From assembly GCA_025765595.1 (NCBI GenBank), contig JAIVFH010000156.1, positions 1-64,000 on the forward strand: 64,000 bases of DNA. The letters are read 5' to 3'. Made by a program: the position numbers and the translations under genes. Source of the DNA: Obelidium mucronatum. Taxonomy: Eukaryota > Chytridiomycota > Chytridiomycetes > Chytridiales > Chytriomycetaceae. Positions 9,067 to 18,154 of the stretch are shown here, piece by piece. Within the stretch, counting starts at the first letter, position 1. Each line of letters starts with the position of its first letter. A model generated the notes under the pieces. That model was not told where the DNA came from and made no database searches. It saw only the letters and a list, made by a program, of their open reading frames with translations.

Positions 9067-9646
9067 GCTTGTGGTTTTGTATATAATAAAACTGGCTTTT
9101 CTTGTGAAAAATATAGAAGTTATGGCACATCTGGTGTGTCATTAGCTTTTGAACCAGTGGGTGGCCAGTTCAATCCCGGCTTCCATCTTGGATTTTCAGG
9201 TTTTTCTCTTTGAAACTTAAAGTAGAAACTGAATTATTTTTTTTTGGTCAAGGTAAGGTTTAAAAAGATTAATTCATAGAAGTTATGTGTTTTTTGTACA
9301 AAAAATTTCAGCAAAGTTTGAATTATTGTCTCTACTTATACCTTGTTTTTGCCTGCATAAACACACATCACCATAGCTCAGTTGTTAAGGCACATACATG
9401 AGGTGTGCAGGCCAGGGGTTCAAGTCCCCCAGTAGGCAACTTTTATTTACATCATAAAAATTTCCGGAGAAACCCTAACTCTCCCCAACCTCCCCCATGA
9501 GTAAAGAACCCTTACTCTAACCCTAACCCTATTCTTGACCCTAATGGTCATCCGTTTTTTCATATCGAAACAGCTTGCAGTTCTATTGAGTATTAGAATT
9601 ATTTTATTAAATTAGTGATATTGTTAGGGTAATTTTGGGTGACTTC
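9067..9646. other. Intergenic with tRNA-like remnants
   Basis: AT-rich. At 9366-9440 (plus) there is a tRNA-like sequence with box A TAGCTCAGTTG, a five-pair anticodon stem CACAT/GTGTG and box B GGGGTTCAAGTCCCC, but no matching acceptor stem. A weaker box-B-like motif (GTTCAATCCCGG) lies near 9168. Two telomere-like CTAACC repeats occur near 9513, too short to be a telomere. Confidence 0.45.
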
Positions 9647-10875
9647 TTACGTGTGATTGTCCTTTTCAGGACATAGGGCACATTCCATTTTCGCCCTTTT
9701 TTCTTCACGTTGAGGTGACTCCTTTTTCTCCTTATCATCACGTTTTCTCTTTCTTTCTAAAGCTTTGGCCGCCTTTTCCTTCCCGTCGCCTTGTCTTCCA
9801 CCTTCACCATTGATTTCGGTAAACGTTAAGAGCTTGGTAAGATCGTCAATCAATTCCGTTGCTGATTCAAATGCCGTAGTTCCATCGGTTTCGAGCTTTG
9901 TTCTCAATGGTTGCAATCTCCCCGCGAGTTGAGATGTGTTCGTACTTTCCGGCATGGACTTGAGGATGACTGAGACAACAGTTTCGAGTACAAGTACCGG
10001 AACTGCTAGCTCTCCCAGTTTTACCTCTTCCGGTTCAGCAACTTCAATTAATTCTGCTGAGTCCAGTAAGACAAGTCTCTTTCCCTTCGGGATGATCGCA
10101 TTGAATCGACTGTTCAGAACTGTTGATGCTGAGATACACTTTTTCACTCCATCAACCAGGCCTCTCCATGCTACCAGTTGGTGTCGTTTTTCCCCATGGA
10201 TTACCTTGTTCCTGATTTCGGTGTCCCAGTTTGTGAATTGGAGTCCTAATAAAAGGTTGTTGTCAAATTTTGTATTTTATTTTCCAATGAAGAAAAATAA
10301 AAAAAATTAGACTCACCTGAGTTATCCATTCCCCCAAACAGTTCTTTTATAACTTCCACTGCTTTGTAAACAGTTTTGTTTCGAATAAATTCCTTGTGGT
10401 CCCTGATCAGTTTCCACTTGTGTTTGTCAAAGAAAGTTGACAGTTGTCCACAAGCTTTTTCCTGACCAGCGAGGAGATCTGCTCTCAGTTTCTGTTGAGC
10501 AAAAGCCAGTGACTCTTCTTTCGAAAAAGTTGAACATGTCTCATTCCAGAGTTTGAGTTTCTCCTTCCACTTTGTTTCAGCCTTCCGGTAAACCGTGGCG
10601 TCATCGATGATTTTTCCTTTTTCATCGGAAAGGTCATCACCCTCTTTCAGGTTTTCCCGAAGTCTTGGCTTTGGTCCCGGTTCGACTTCCTCACGGTAGT
10701 CAGTTGGGAATTTTGGTACAATGGGCACTTTGACTTCAGTGTCAAAAGCGGTCCCATGACCAGTTTTCTTCAGGTAGTCAACAATGTTCTCAAGATCGTC
10801 ATGAAATGAAACGATTCTGATAGAAGTCATGTTGGGTGGACGGACAATACCGTCATGTTCATTGTTTTCGGACAT
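9647..10875 (-). CDS. Uncharacterised Gag-like protein, 2 exons
   Basis: Exon 1 is 10875-10317 and exon 2 is 10245-9647, joined across a 71-nt GTGAGT...TTAG intron. The frame closes exactly to 385 aa. The N-terminal half is charged and helical; the middle is acidic and leucine/valine-rich; the end is a Lys/Glu/Arg-rich stretch followed by CALCPEKDNHT. That tail looks like the first half of a zinc knuckle. A possible further donor (AC|GTAAGA) at the stop and an acceptor (AATAG) downstream would add TASC and complete a CX2CX5HX4C motif. No pol genes or LTRs flank it. It may be an orphan Gag relic or a host gene. Confidence 0.6.
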
Positions 10876-11169
10876 GCTAGTACGTTTGTGTCAGTTGTGC
10901 AGTTGTAGTTACGTATCGCATAATTTCCAGTCAAGAAATCTTATCCCTTTTCTTCCATCAGGTTCTACAGATAACTGATGTCTGATTCTAGGTGGCAAGT
11001 ATTGATTTATTCACTACGCAACCACAATCGAACAATCTCTTCCAAACGTATAACCCTAGCCCGTACTCCAACAGTACTAGCGTATAAGGTTGTTTGGTGT
11101 AATTATGTTGTGAATGAATAAATATACTTTATTACCAACTTATATATATATATATTACTTTTCAATACG
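10876..11169. other. Intergenic, promoter side of the Gag-like gene
   Basis: AT-rich, with an (AT)n run near 11143-11156 and AATAAA-like signals. I see nothing that can be named. Confidence 0.35.
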
Positions 11170-12360
11170 CTACTTGTTATAGTATGTACAGACTTCACTC
11201 CCGTGAACTCTGACATATGTCTCCCTCCCTGAGGAGGTTTTGGGCCAAATGTCCCGTTCCACCCCTTCGATCGCAACTTCATAGTACATCTCTTCCCATT
11301 CTGCTGCAGTGACCTGGATTTCTACATGTCTGGAGGTGGCTTTGTATTTTCCGTGGATGTTGTGTTGGGCCAGGATCGCGTTGACTTTGGCCATTGGCGT
11401 TGCGTAGAGGGGTAAGTTTAGGTATGCTGCGTTGGCAATGATTTCAACGTCGTTATTAGATGCTCTGCATGTTACGAGTTGGTTATTTTTGCTGCCGCTG
11501 TTGTTGTACAAGTTGTTGCTGTTGAAGGTTTCGTCCATTTTGGAGGTATGGTGTCTGTTTTTGGTTATGCTTGTTTTCTCTTTTTGTTTCTTATTCGGAT
11601 TGCTTAGTTGCGGTGCTTCGACTTGGAGTTTGGCTTTCGGTTTTCCAAGTTGGGCTTGTCTTTGTTGATCTCGGCCATTAAAGTTAGAGTAGCAATAAAA
11701 CTCCCACTTGTCTCTACTGCTTTTTATTGGGCGGTCGTTGTTTCTCTTACATTCTGTTGTTTGCGTTGGTATTGTTGTTGTTTGGTATATTGGGTTGTTA
11801 TGTTTTGTTTTATTTGTTACTTCGTTTCTTTTTGTTTCTTTTGTTTCATTTTCATTGTTACAGACACACAGGTGCAAGGATACAGTATGTACGTGTGCAA
11901 TTGTGGTGTTGTTGTGTTGGGGGGGCAAGGTGAGTTCCCAGGGGGGCTGAACAAGCCCGCCCGTTTCCACCCGGTCGCGGCCCGCTCTCAACCAGACCCC
12001 CACGTCAGAGCAGCGCTGAGACGTGATGGGCCCGTGTGCCGCAGCGCTTGAGCGTCGAAGGGGCGAGTTAGGTCGCCGGAGCCGCCGAAGCCTGCTCTGT
12101 TCCTTCCCTGTGGTGGGTATCGCATCGCGTCCTCCAAACAATCCACCGCTTCGCGGCTTCCAGACACGATTTCGATTCCCTGCGTCGCCGCCGTCGCTGC
12201 TGCTGGCGTCGCTGCTGCTGGCTCGCCGCGTGCTGCGCCCCTCCGGCCCCGAGACCCGCCCCACCTCCGCGCCGCCTGCCGCAGTTCCGCCCGCACTGCC
12301 ACCTTGAGCTTCTACGACAGGCGCGCGGAGGTCCCCGTTGGATATGCGTTCCTGTTGCAT
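11170..12360 (-). CDS. Hypothetical protein ORF, 396 aa
   Basis: An uninterrupted ORF with two very different parts. The first ~140 residues are encoded by a GC-rich block (11940-12360) full of Arg, Gly, Ser and Ala. The middle is a Thr/Asn/Lys-rich low-complexity stretch. The final ~120 residues, from MDETFNSNN near 11537, look like a compact globular domain with a conserved-looking aromatic tail (EWEEMYYEVAIEG). I do not recognise any family. Only the C-terminal part may be real coding sequence, with the middle an intron or UTR. Confidence 0.35.
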   Translation of the reverse strand: MQQERISNGDLRAPVVEAQGGSAGGTAAGGAEVGRVSGPEGRSTRRASSSDASSSDGGDAGNRNRVWKPRSGGLFGGRDAIPTTGKEQSRLRRLRRPNSPLRRSSAAAHGPITSQRCSDVGVWLRAGRDRVETGGLVQPPWELTLPPQHNNTTIAHVHTVSLHLCVCNNENETKETKRNEVTNKTKHNNPIYQTTTIPTQTTECKRNNDRPIKSSRDKWEFYCYSNFNGRDQQRQAQLGKPKAKLQVEAPQLSNPNKKQKEKTSITKNRHHTSKMDETFNSNNLYNNSGSKNNQLVTCRASNNDVEIIANAAYLNLPLYATPMAKVNAILAQHNIHGKYKATSRHVEIQVTAAEWEEMYYEVAIEGVERDIWPKTSSGRETYVRVHGSEVCTYYNK

Positions 12361-12507
12361 TCAGGTGGTGGTGTGGTGGTGGTGTTAGAACTGTGTTGAC
12401 AGGTGGCTCACCGCTTTGCAATTTCAATAAAGTTTTTTACATAGTTTCCCGAAGAAGAATTCTGCAAGAAGTGTACTTGTCGTGGTTGTCCAATCAACCA
12501 GTTGCTT

Positions 12508-13213
12508 TTATTTGTCATCCATCTTCGACAACCCCATCATATCACGAATATGTAATCCGTGTGAAACCAAGAGAATATCACGGACACCAACCTCATCACT
12601 GCTGCATTCCTCATCAAGCAACGTCTCTGTTGCATAATGATACACAGCTTGGTCCTTCATGACAATTGTTTGTCCAGCTTGCAATTCCTCATTGAGGATG
12701 ATTGAATCTCCGTTTGCGTCAAGACTCAGTTGAGAAGTTCCACCAACGATATTGCTACGTTGCACGATAGTCATTGCAACAGTGTCGAATCCATCTTGAT
12801 GAAACCCTTCTACTACAGTCTGGCCGATTTGATCGCGACATACAACAGTTCTTTGGCACTGGAATAACATGTACTTGCGAAGAAATTTAGTTTGTAATCC
12901 CAAACGGTTACCTTGCAATACAGGTACCAACCTCGTCATTCAATTCAGCTTTGGTGGCATATTTAGCAAGAAAGCGGCGAATATCCGCACGTCCCATAAC
13001 TTCGGCAGCAACTGGAGGATACTGACGGACTAAACCACCCAAACCGGAAACCTTGTTGAAATTTGCCGCTTGAAAGAAGGATGAATGCGGAAGCCACTCA
13101 AATTTATATCCATCTGTTTCCCAGTGACGTTCGCTAGAGGGGAATTGAGCAGAAGCAGCGTTTGCAATTCGCTGAACTCGCAACCATGCAAGGGTCTTGT
13201 AACGACATCCAGC
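12508..13213 (-). pseudogene. 2OG-Fe(II) dioxygenase, 3' part (split by copia 2)
   Basis: The reading frame starts inside the copia target site (AGCRYKTLAWLR...) and runs through a predicted short intron near 12940-12880. It then contains VEGFHQDGFDTVAMTIVQR, the HxD iron-binding motif in the setting of the PF10014-type 2OG-Fe dioxygenases (the family of bacterial isoleucine hydroxylases), followed by a distal His (VYHYATETLL) and the tail RDILLVSHG. Family members hydroxylate free amino acids or related small substrates; this substrate is unknown. The 5' exons lie beyond the transposon at 17504-18154. Without the insertion the codons join perfectly (VKAG|CRYKT). Confidence 0.8.
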
Positions 13214-13413
13214 TGTTATTTTCCTTTATGCGTGATTAAATAAACAGAGTTAGATCGGCAATAAAGTCTAAGCGACGGCTTATGTGACTTAGTGGGAACA
13301 TGGGCGTTGAGTTCTAGAAGAACGCATGATTTCTCCAAAGAATCTCTCTCTTTTATTATTGAACACACATTGGTAATGTAATAGATACGATAAGCGGCTA
13401 TCATATTATAACA
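13214..13413 (-). repeat. 3' LTR of copia element 2
   Basis: 200 bp, TGTTATTTTCC...ATTATAACA on the plus strand. It appears identical to 17304-17503. A diverged solo copy of the same LTR family is at 42479-42664. Confidence 0.95.
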
Positions 13414-13500
13414 CTTCCCCTGTTCAATAATTTGTTGTTGGTAATCTTTACAATTAAAGCCGTCAGATTACAACATACCCAATAAAAACCGATTAGATAA

Positions 13501-16500
13501 TTAACAACCATCTAATTTATCTTCCGTTGTTTCGCCGCGGATAACCCGAAGGTATTGCATTCCGCCATTGCGACGATGTTGTACAAATAACACTTTAACA
13601 AGCGCTTTTGTCAACATATCCGATTGGTTGCGTTTACCCGGAATATGGGAACAGTCAAGGATTTTCTCCGAATAAAATTCCATAACTTTCCAATATCTAC
13701 GATCCATCCATTTCGAAGCTTCAGTGTGTTTGTTCTCGCGAACGCGTTTCACAAAAGCCTCATTGTCGCTAAACATCGACAATGGTTTCACAATATCAAT
13801 CTTCAAATCCTCACAAAGATTCAAGAGGTAAGGTACTTCGAGAGAACCTTCGTAGAACGCGACATGTTCAGCGGCCGTTTGGTCTGCGGTGACCAATTTT
13901 TGCTTATTGGAGCGCCAAGAAATAGGCGACTTCCTCATAAACTTAAATAACCATCCAGTTTGAGCTTTCGCACTTTCTCTGTCAGGTTCCGATGCATCCG
14001 TTAAACCGATAATGTAGATCTGCTTGGGAATAGGATTCGGGGCGCGATAATAAATTATCCCCATATCGTATGAGTGCTTCAAATATCTTAAGACGCGTTT
14101 TGCACCATCCCAATGGCGGGCGGTAGGATTTCCAAGACCGCGAGCCCACAAACTAACACTAACTGAAATATCAAATCGAGCGATATTGCATGGATACATT
14201 AAACTTCCAATTAACGAATTATAATCGAACTTCGTCAAATCCAAAGATTCTTCGTCGTCCCTCTTAGGTTTGTAATTCGCTTTGACTTCCATCGGGGTTT
14301 GAGTCCCATTACACGCTTCCATCCTGAATCGACGTAAGACGCGTTGAACATATTTTGACTGATGAAGAAACGAATAGCTTCGATCAGACGCGTATTCAAT
14401 TTCAAGACCCAGGTGATATTCACAGCGGCCTTGGTACACAATGTCAACTTTCGCTTTCAAAGACGCAATAACCGAATCGATAATTGAATCGTGACAGCAA
14501 ATCAATAAATCGTCGACATAGAACGCTATCCAAATCCAGTATCCGTTTGCGTATTTCTGAAACAGACATGGATCCGCATAACTTGCAGTATAACCAAGAG
14601 ATTTCAAGATATCGCACAATTTTTGATACCACAATAATCCCGCTTGTTTCAAACCGTAAAGACCTTTCAATAAAAGCCAGATGACATTTTTCTTCGGATA
14701 GCACGCAGGCGGTCTGACATAAACAGTAACATCAAGCACCCCATTCAAATAAGCACCAACCGCGTCAGCAAGGAACATTCCAATTCCCAACCAAGTGCTC
14801 ATCGCAATCAGAAATCTCAACGTTGTAGTCTTGATAACTGGCGAATACGTGTTGACAAAATTCACTCCGTAAGTCTGATAATCGCCGCGAGCAACAATTC
14901 GAGCTTTATATTTCAAGACTTTGTCCGGCGGTAGATCCTTATGGTTCTTTACAGCATAGACTTCCATCGTTGGAATAATCTCCGCACCTTCAGGAACTTC
15001 GGACTCAGGAATCTCGCGATAAGTATTATGGTTTTCGAGATTCTTCAATTCCGCTTCTTCGGCAGCTAACCATTCCTTGATATTCTGAGTTCGTCGAATA
15101 TCTGCGTGACGCGTTGGAATAGTCCCGTCCCAGTCCATACCAATAGAAGTTTCCTTAATAGAAACCGCATTCATTGAATATACCAAAGTTTCCGGAACAG
15201 GAAATATAGGTAAAACACTTAGCGATTGCGTCAACATCGCACGACTACCAACTTCATCGATAGTATCTTCAAAATCCGATGATGAATCTTCATCTTCTTC
15301 ATCCGAATCCGAATCACTTTCAACAATTTTCGCTCGTTTGCTGCGCATAGAGCGTGTTTGACGTGCTGTTGATTTTCCAGTGGTACTTTCCTCCCCCTGA
15401 ACCAAAGGATCTACAATACCATCCATTTTATCAAGAGAATTGCGTTTTCTCAGACTAATAATTTCAGAGGCTGCATTATCGAGTTCTGAATTAAAGTCCC
15501 GTTCTTCATCTGCAGACATAATTTGAGAATCCTCCGGAAACTCACGCGTTGACGATTGAGAATCAGTAGCATCTACTGAAATCAATTGCGGAAATACCGT
15601 TTCATGAAAAGAGCAATCTTGGAATCGATGATAACTCAAAGACCCATGACTATCAATACACCGAATAATCGAAGGTGAGTGAGGTCCAACATACGTTTTA
15701 GTAGCTACATCCGAGGACAACTCTCCTTTACTGCCTTTCCTATAGATTGGCACCGAAACTTTGCACCCAAAAACACGAAAGTGCTGAATCTCCGGTTTAC
15801 ACGAAAAATACCGCATAAAAGGTGATTCCAAATTATTATGACCATTTGGCCACAAATTCCGTAAATCATTAGCCGAAATTGATGAATATCCCCAGATATT
15901 CTTCGCAAATTGACCGTGAACGTGAATAGTACGCGCAATAGACTTGACGTGACCAATAGTACGCTCAGCAACAGCATCCATATGTGGATAATCCACCACT
16001 ATGGTTTCGACCGTAATACCGCGAACGTCGCAATGATTCGTGAAAATTGCGCTTGTTGCAATTTCGCCATTATCAATGCGAATAAACCGAAGTTGACGTT
16101 GAGTGGTTACTTCAATAAGCGCCATTACCACTAACAATTCCGCCAATGCATCAGATTTCTTGTTCAATAATCGAAGGAATGAATAGCGAGAAAAATCATC
16201 CACGACTATCAAGAAATAATAATACATGCGTGAATTATAATAAAATCCAGTGTTGAATTTTCCGGTAATATCCACATGAATCATTTCACCCGGACCGAGA
16301 GCTTTAATCGCAATCCATCGAGATTCGGATCCGACTTTAGCGCGTTTAAATTTCCCCGCCTCACAAGATTCACATTGATAAATATCCGGAATCGCGATAG
16401 ATTTAAATTGATTTGAATTTATCGAATGTGAGTGAATCAACTTGCGAAGATACATAGCGTTAGGATGACCAAATCTTTGATGAATAATATCTGAAGAAGC

Positions 16501-16617
16501 CGGTAGACTTTTCGAAATATTCGCGAATAAACGATGAACTATCTTGAATTGAAGTTCCTTTAAACCGTTTGGACCTTGGACAGCCGTGAATAAAGTTTTC
16601 TTTGTTTCGCGGTACAA
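13501..16617 (-). CDS. Copia Pol: integrase, reverse transcriptase, RNase H (no protease)
   Basis: 1038-aa ORF. It opens with a GAG-pre-integrase/HHCC region (HQRFGHP...CESCEAGK). The integrase core has HVDITGK, VVDDFSR, IRIDNGE and DAVAERTIGH, so the DDE residues can be placed although the context is diverged. An acidic linker follows (DSDSDEEDEDSSSDFED). Reverse transcriptase has KYKARIVARG, LKGLYGLKQ and FYVDDLL (near residue 699); RNase H has LTDASEPDRE and SDNEAF. No DSG/DTG protease motif is present before the integrase. The ORF overlaps the end of gag (16560-16617) in another frame, with a short direct repeat CTTGTA(C)CGCGAAAC at the junction, consistent with an internal deletion. Confidence 0.9.
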   Translation of the reverse strand: MYRETKKTLFTAVQGPNGLKELQFKIVHRLFANISKSLPASSDIIHQRFGHPNAMYLRKLIHSHSINSNQFKSIAIPDIYQCESCEAGKFKRAKVGSESRWIAIKALGPGEMIHVDITGKFNTGFYYNSRMYYYFLIVVDDFSRYSFLRLLNKKSDALAELLVVMALIEVTTQRQLRFIRIDNGEIATSAIFTNHCDVRGITVETIVVDYPHMDAVAERTIGHVKSIARTIHVHGQFAKNIWGYSSISANDLRNLWPNGHNNLESPFMRYFSCKPEIQHFRVFGCKVSVPIYRKGSKGELSSDVATKTYVGPHSPSIIRCIDSHGSLSYHRFQDCSFHETVFPQLISVDATDSQSSTREFPEDSQIMSADEERDFNSELDNAASEIISLRKRNSLDKMDGIVDPLVQGEESTTGKSTARQTRSMRSKRAKIVESDSDSDEEDEDSSSDFEDTIDEVGSRAMLTQSLSVLPIFPVPETLVYSMNAVSIKETSIGMDWDGTIPTRHADIRRTQNIKEWLAAEEAELKNLENHNTYREIPESEVPEGAEIIPTMEVYAVKNHKDLPPDKVLKYKARIVARGDYQTYGVNFVNTYSPVIKTTTLRFLIAMSTWLGIGMFLADAVGAYLNGVLDVTVYVRPPACYPKKNVIWLLLKGLYGLKQAGLLWYQKLCDILKSLGYTASYADPCLFQKYANGYWIWIAFYVDDLLICCHDSIIDSVIASLKAKVDIVYQGRCEYHLGLEIEYASDRSYSFLHQSKYVQRVLRRFRMEACNGTQTPMEVKANYKPKRDDEESLDLTKFDYNSLIGSLMYPCNIARFDISVSVSLWARGLGNPTARHWDGAKRVLRYLKHSYDMGIIYYRAPNPIPKQIYIIGLTDASEPDRESAKAQTGWLFKFMRKSPISWRSNKQKLVTADQTAAEHVAFYEGSLEVPYLLNLCEDLKIDIVKPLSMFSDNEAFVKRVRENKHTEASKWMDRRYWKVMEFYSEKILDCSHIPGKRNQSDMLTKALVKVLFVQHRRNGGMQYLRVIRGETTEDKLDGC

Positions 16618-17243
16618 GCGTCTTCCGTTTCGCGTACAAGCTTCAAATAATCTGGAATCGATTGATTCATGCGAATAGACAGAGTCTTGTAATCGTCAGC
16701 CGCTGAAGTATCGAGCTTTCGATTCTTCGGATCCTTGGTACGTTTCAACTCTGCCCATAAAGTAGCAGGTGTGTTGAAGTTCGCGTAGGCAGCCTGCATC
16801 CGCTTTGACATGCCCCCGTTGATCGCTTTCAAAGTCTCCTTGACATCGTCAGCGTCCTGCTTTTCGCGTTTCTGTTCGATTTGCCAGAGTTTCTCCAATT
16901 GTTCGAACTCTTCGAAAGAAACCTCTGCAGCCGTTTTTGCCGTTCCAGTTGTTGTTGTTCCAGAAGGCGAAGCGGCCGAAGCAGCAGAACTGGATTCAAC
17001 ACCCGTTCCAAGACTAATATCGATTACCTCGGTAAGTCGCTTCATCTTGTTCAACCAAATGTTTGGTGGCGTTGGTCGTTGATAAACATTGACATAAGGT
17101 TTGAAATCAACTTCCAAAGTCCTCGCATTTTGAGAACCGATTTCCGTAAGCGTAAGCTTCTGCCAGACTGGGTAATTTGATTCGTTGAGAATCACTCGTT
17201 TAGAATCGGTCGCGTTTGATTCTTCCCCCTTGTTGCCGGCCAT
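16560..17243 (-). CDS. Copia Gag, C-terminally truncated
   Basis: 227 aa starting MAGNKGEESN just inside the 5' LTR. The usual copia Gag opening is present (LNESNYPVWQKL), then an Ala/Ser/Thr linker and a helical capsid-like region (MQAAYANFNTPATLWAEL, then SIPDYLKLVRETEDAC). The ORF stops soon after, without a zinc knuckle. Residues after the overlap with pol are probably out-of-frame read-through of the deletion junction. Confidence 0.8.
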   Translation of the reverse strand: MAGNKGEESNATDSKRVILNESNYPVWQKLTLTEIGSQNARTLEVDFKPYVNVYQRPTPPNIWLNKMKRLTEVIDISLGTGVESSSAASAASPSGTTTTGTAKTAAEVSFEEFEQLEKLWQIEQKREKQDADDVKETLKAINGGMSKRMQAAYANFNTPATLWAELKRTKDPKNRKLDTSAADDYKTLSIRMNQSIPDYLKLVRETEDACTAKQRKLYSRLSKVQTV

Positions 17244-17290
17244 TTCCGTGTTCCTTTGTTCCCTTTCACAATCACCAAAGACAATGCCTT

Positions 17291-17302
17291 TGGGCTCATA
17301 AC
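17291..17302 (-). promoter_or_regulatory. Candidate primer-binding site (half-tRNA-Met type)
   Basis: The plus strand reads TGGGCTCATAAC one base inside the 5' LTR, the sequence of a Met-tRNA anticodon arm. The element's plus strand (window minus) is therefore complementary to an internal tRNA segment. This matches the copia style of priming from a cleaved tRNA-iMet rather than from its 3' end. Confidence 0.65.
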
Positions 17303-17303
17303 T

Positions 17304-17503
17304 TGTTATTTTCCTTTATGCGTGATTAAATAAACAGAGTTAGATCGGCAATAAAGTCTAAGCGACGGCTTATGTGACTTAGTGGGAACATGGGCGTTGA
17401 GTTCTAGAAGAACGCATGATTTCTCCAAAGAATCTCTCTCTTTTATTATTGAACACACATTGGTAATGTAATAGATACGATAAGCGGCTATCATATTATA
17501 ACA
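17304..17503 (-). repeat. 5' LTR of copia element 2
   Basis: 200 bp, apparently identical to 13214-13413. It is followed by the CCAGC target duplication at 17504-17508. Confidence 0.95.
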
Positions 17504-18154
17504 CCAGCCTTGACATATCTAATAAGAAATGAAATTTCCCAAATCATTCAACAAATGTATGTGTGAGTCCCTGTTTTATGACTTACGGATCCACAGGAAC
17601 TTGCTCAAAGAGCTTGGACAGAGATGAGAAGTCCAAAGTTGCACTGTCGTCAAAGATGTGGAAATGCAAAATCTGATTGAATGTGGCAGGGTTTGAAATT
17701 TCTGAGTACGTTGTGACTTGGGTTTCGCTCTGTCTCAATTTGAGTCCGACCTTGGCACCTTCAAGTTGTAACAAGGAAGTCAGGGATTGCCAATCGGAGA
17801 TATAAGATTGAAAGAATACCAAGGTTTTCTGTATTGGCACGCGCATTGTTGAGCAGATCCTGGAGTAATAATTTGATTCATGAACTTTTTTACGTTTGTA
17901 AGCAAGGGAACTTAAGTGGTAAGAGATACCAATTGGGCACTCCCTAGTAGTTAATAATTTGAAGATATAGGTTATTTGGTGCACACTACATAAGAGATGT
18001 AACGGTTGGGAATCAGGTTGGGACTATGCTTACATTGACACAACTCCCAAAAAGAGCGAGGGGTAATTCGAACCATTGCCACCACAGCAGCAGAGATTAA
18101 AACACCAAACATCCAAGTTCCTGTTGCGACACTGGCCCAAGAAAGGAAACTCAT
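17504..18154 (-). pseudogene. 2OG-Fe(II) dioxygenase, 5' part (split by copia 2)
   Basis: Exon 17846-17587 (MRVPIQKTLVFFQSY...FEQVPVDP) joins through a GTAAGT...TTATTAG intron to exon 17518-17504 (YVKAG), which continues in frame across the target site at 13208. A candidate first exon, 18154-18034, encodes MSFLSWASVATGTWMFGVLI, a possible membrane anchor or signal, and ends at a good GTAAGC donor. Its frame link to the next exon is unresolved: the best acceptor nearby gives a stop. The host gene is interrupted in a coding exon, so the product should be lost unless the element is spliced out. Confidence 0.65.

Larger units (their letters stand above)
13214..17503 (-). mobile_element. Ty1/copia LTR retrotransposon 2, recent insertion
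   Basis: 4290-bp element. Its two 200-bp LTRs look identical base for base, begin TGTTAT and end ATAACA. A 5-bp target duplication CCAGC flanks it (13209-13213 and 17504-17508). A purine tract AGGGGAAG precedes the 3' LTR. Just inside the 5' LTR the minus strand reads GTTATGAGCCC, complementary to the anticodon arm of Met tRNA. Identical LTRs imply very recent insertion. The internal region carries gag and pol ORFs but no zinc knuckle and no protease, so it needs helper functions or was deleted after insertion. Confidence 0.95.

Noticed and set aside
9513..9545. Possible telomere (CTAACC repeats)
   Set aside because: Only about two perfect units embedded in unique sequence; genes and other repeats continue on both sides.
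12023..12307. Plus-strand Arg/Pro-rich ORF in the GC-rich block
   Set aside because: Open only because of GC-rich composition; the minus-strand frame is longer and continues into a more protein-like region.
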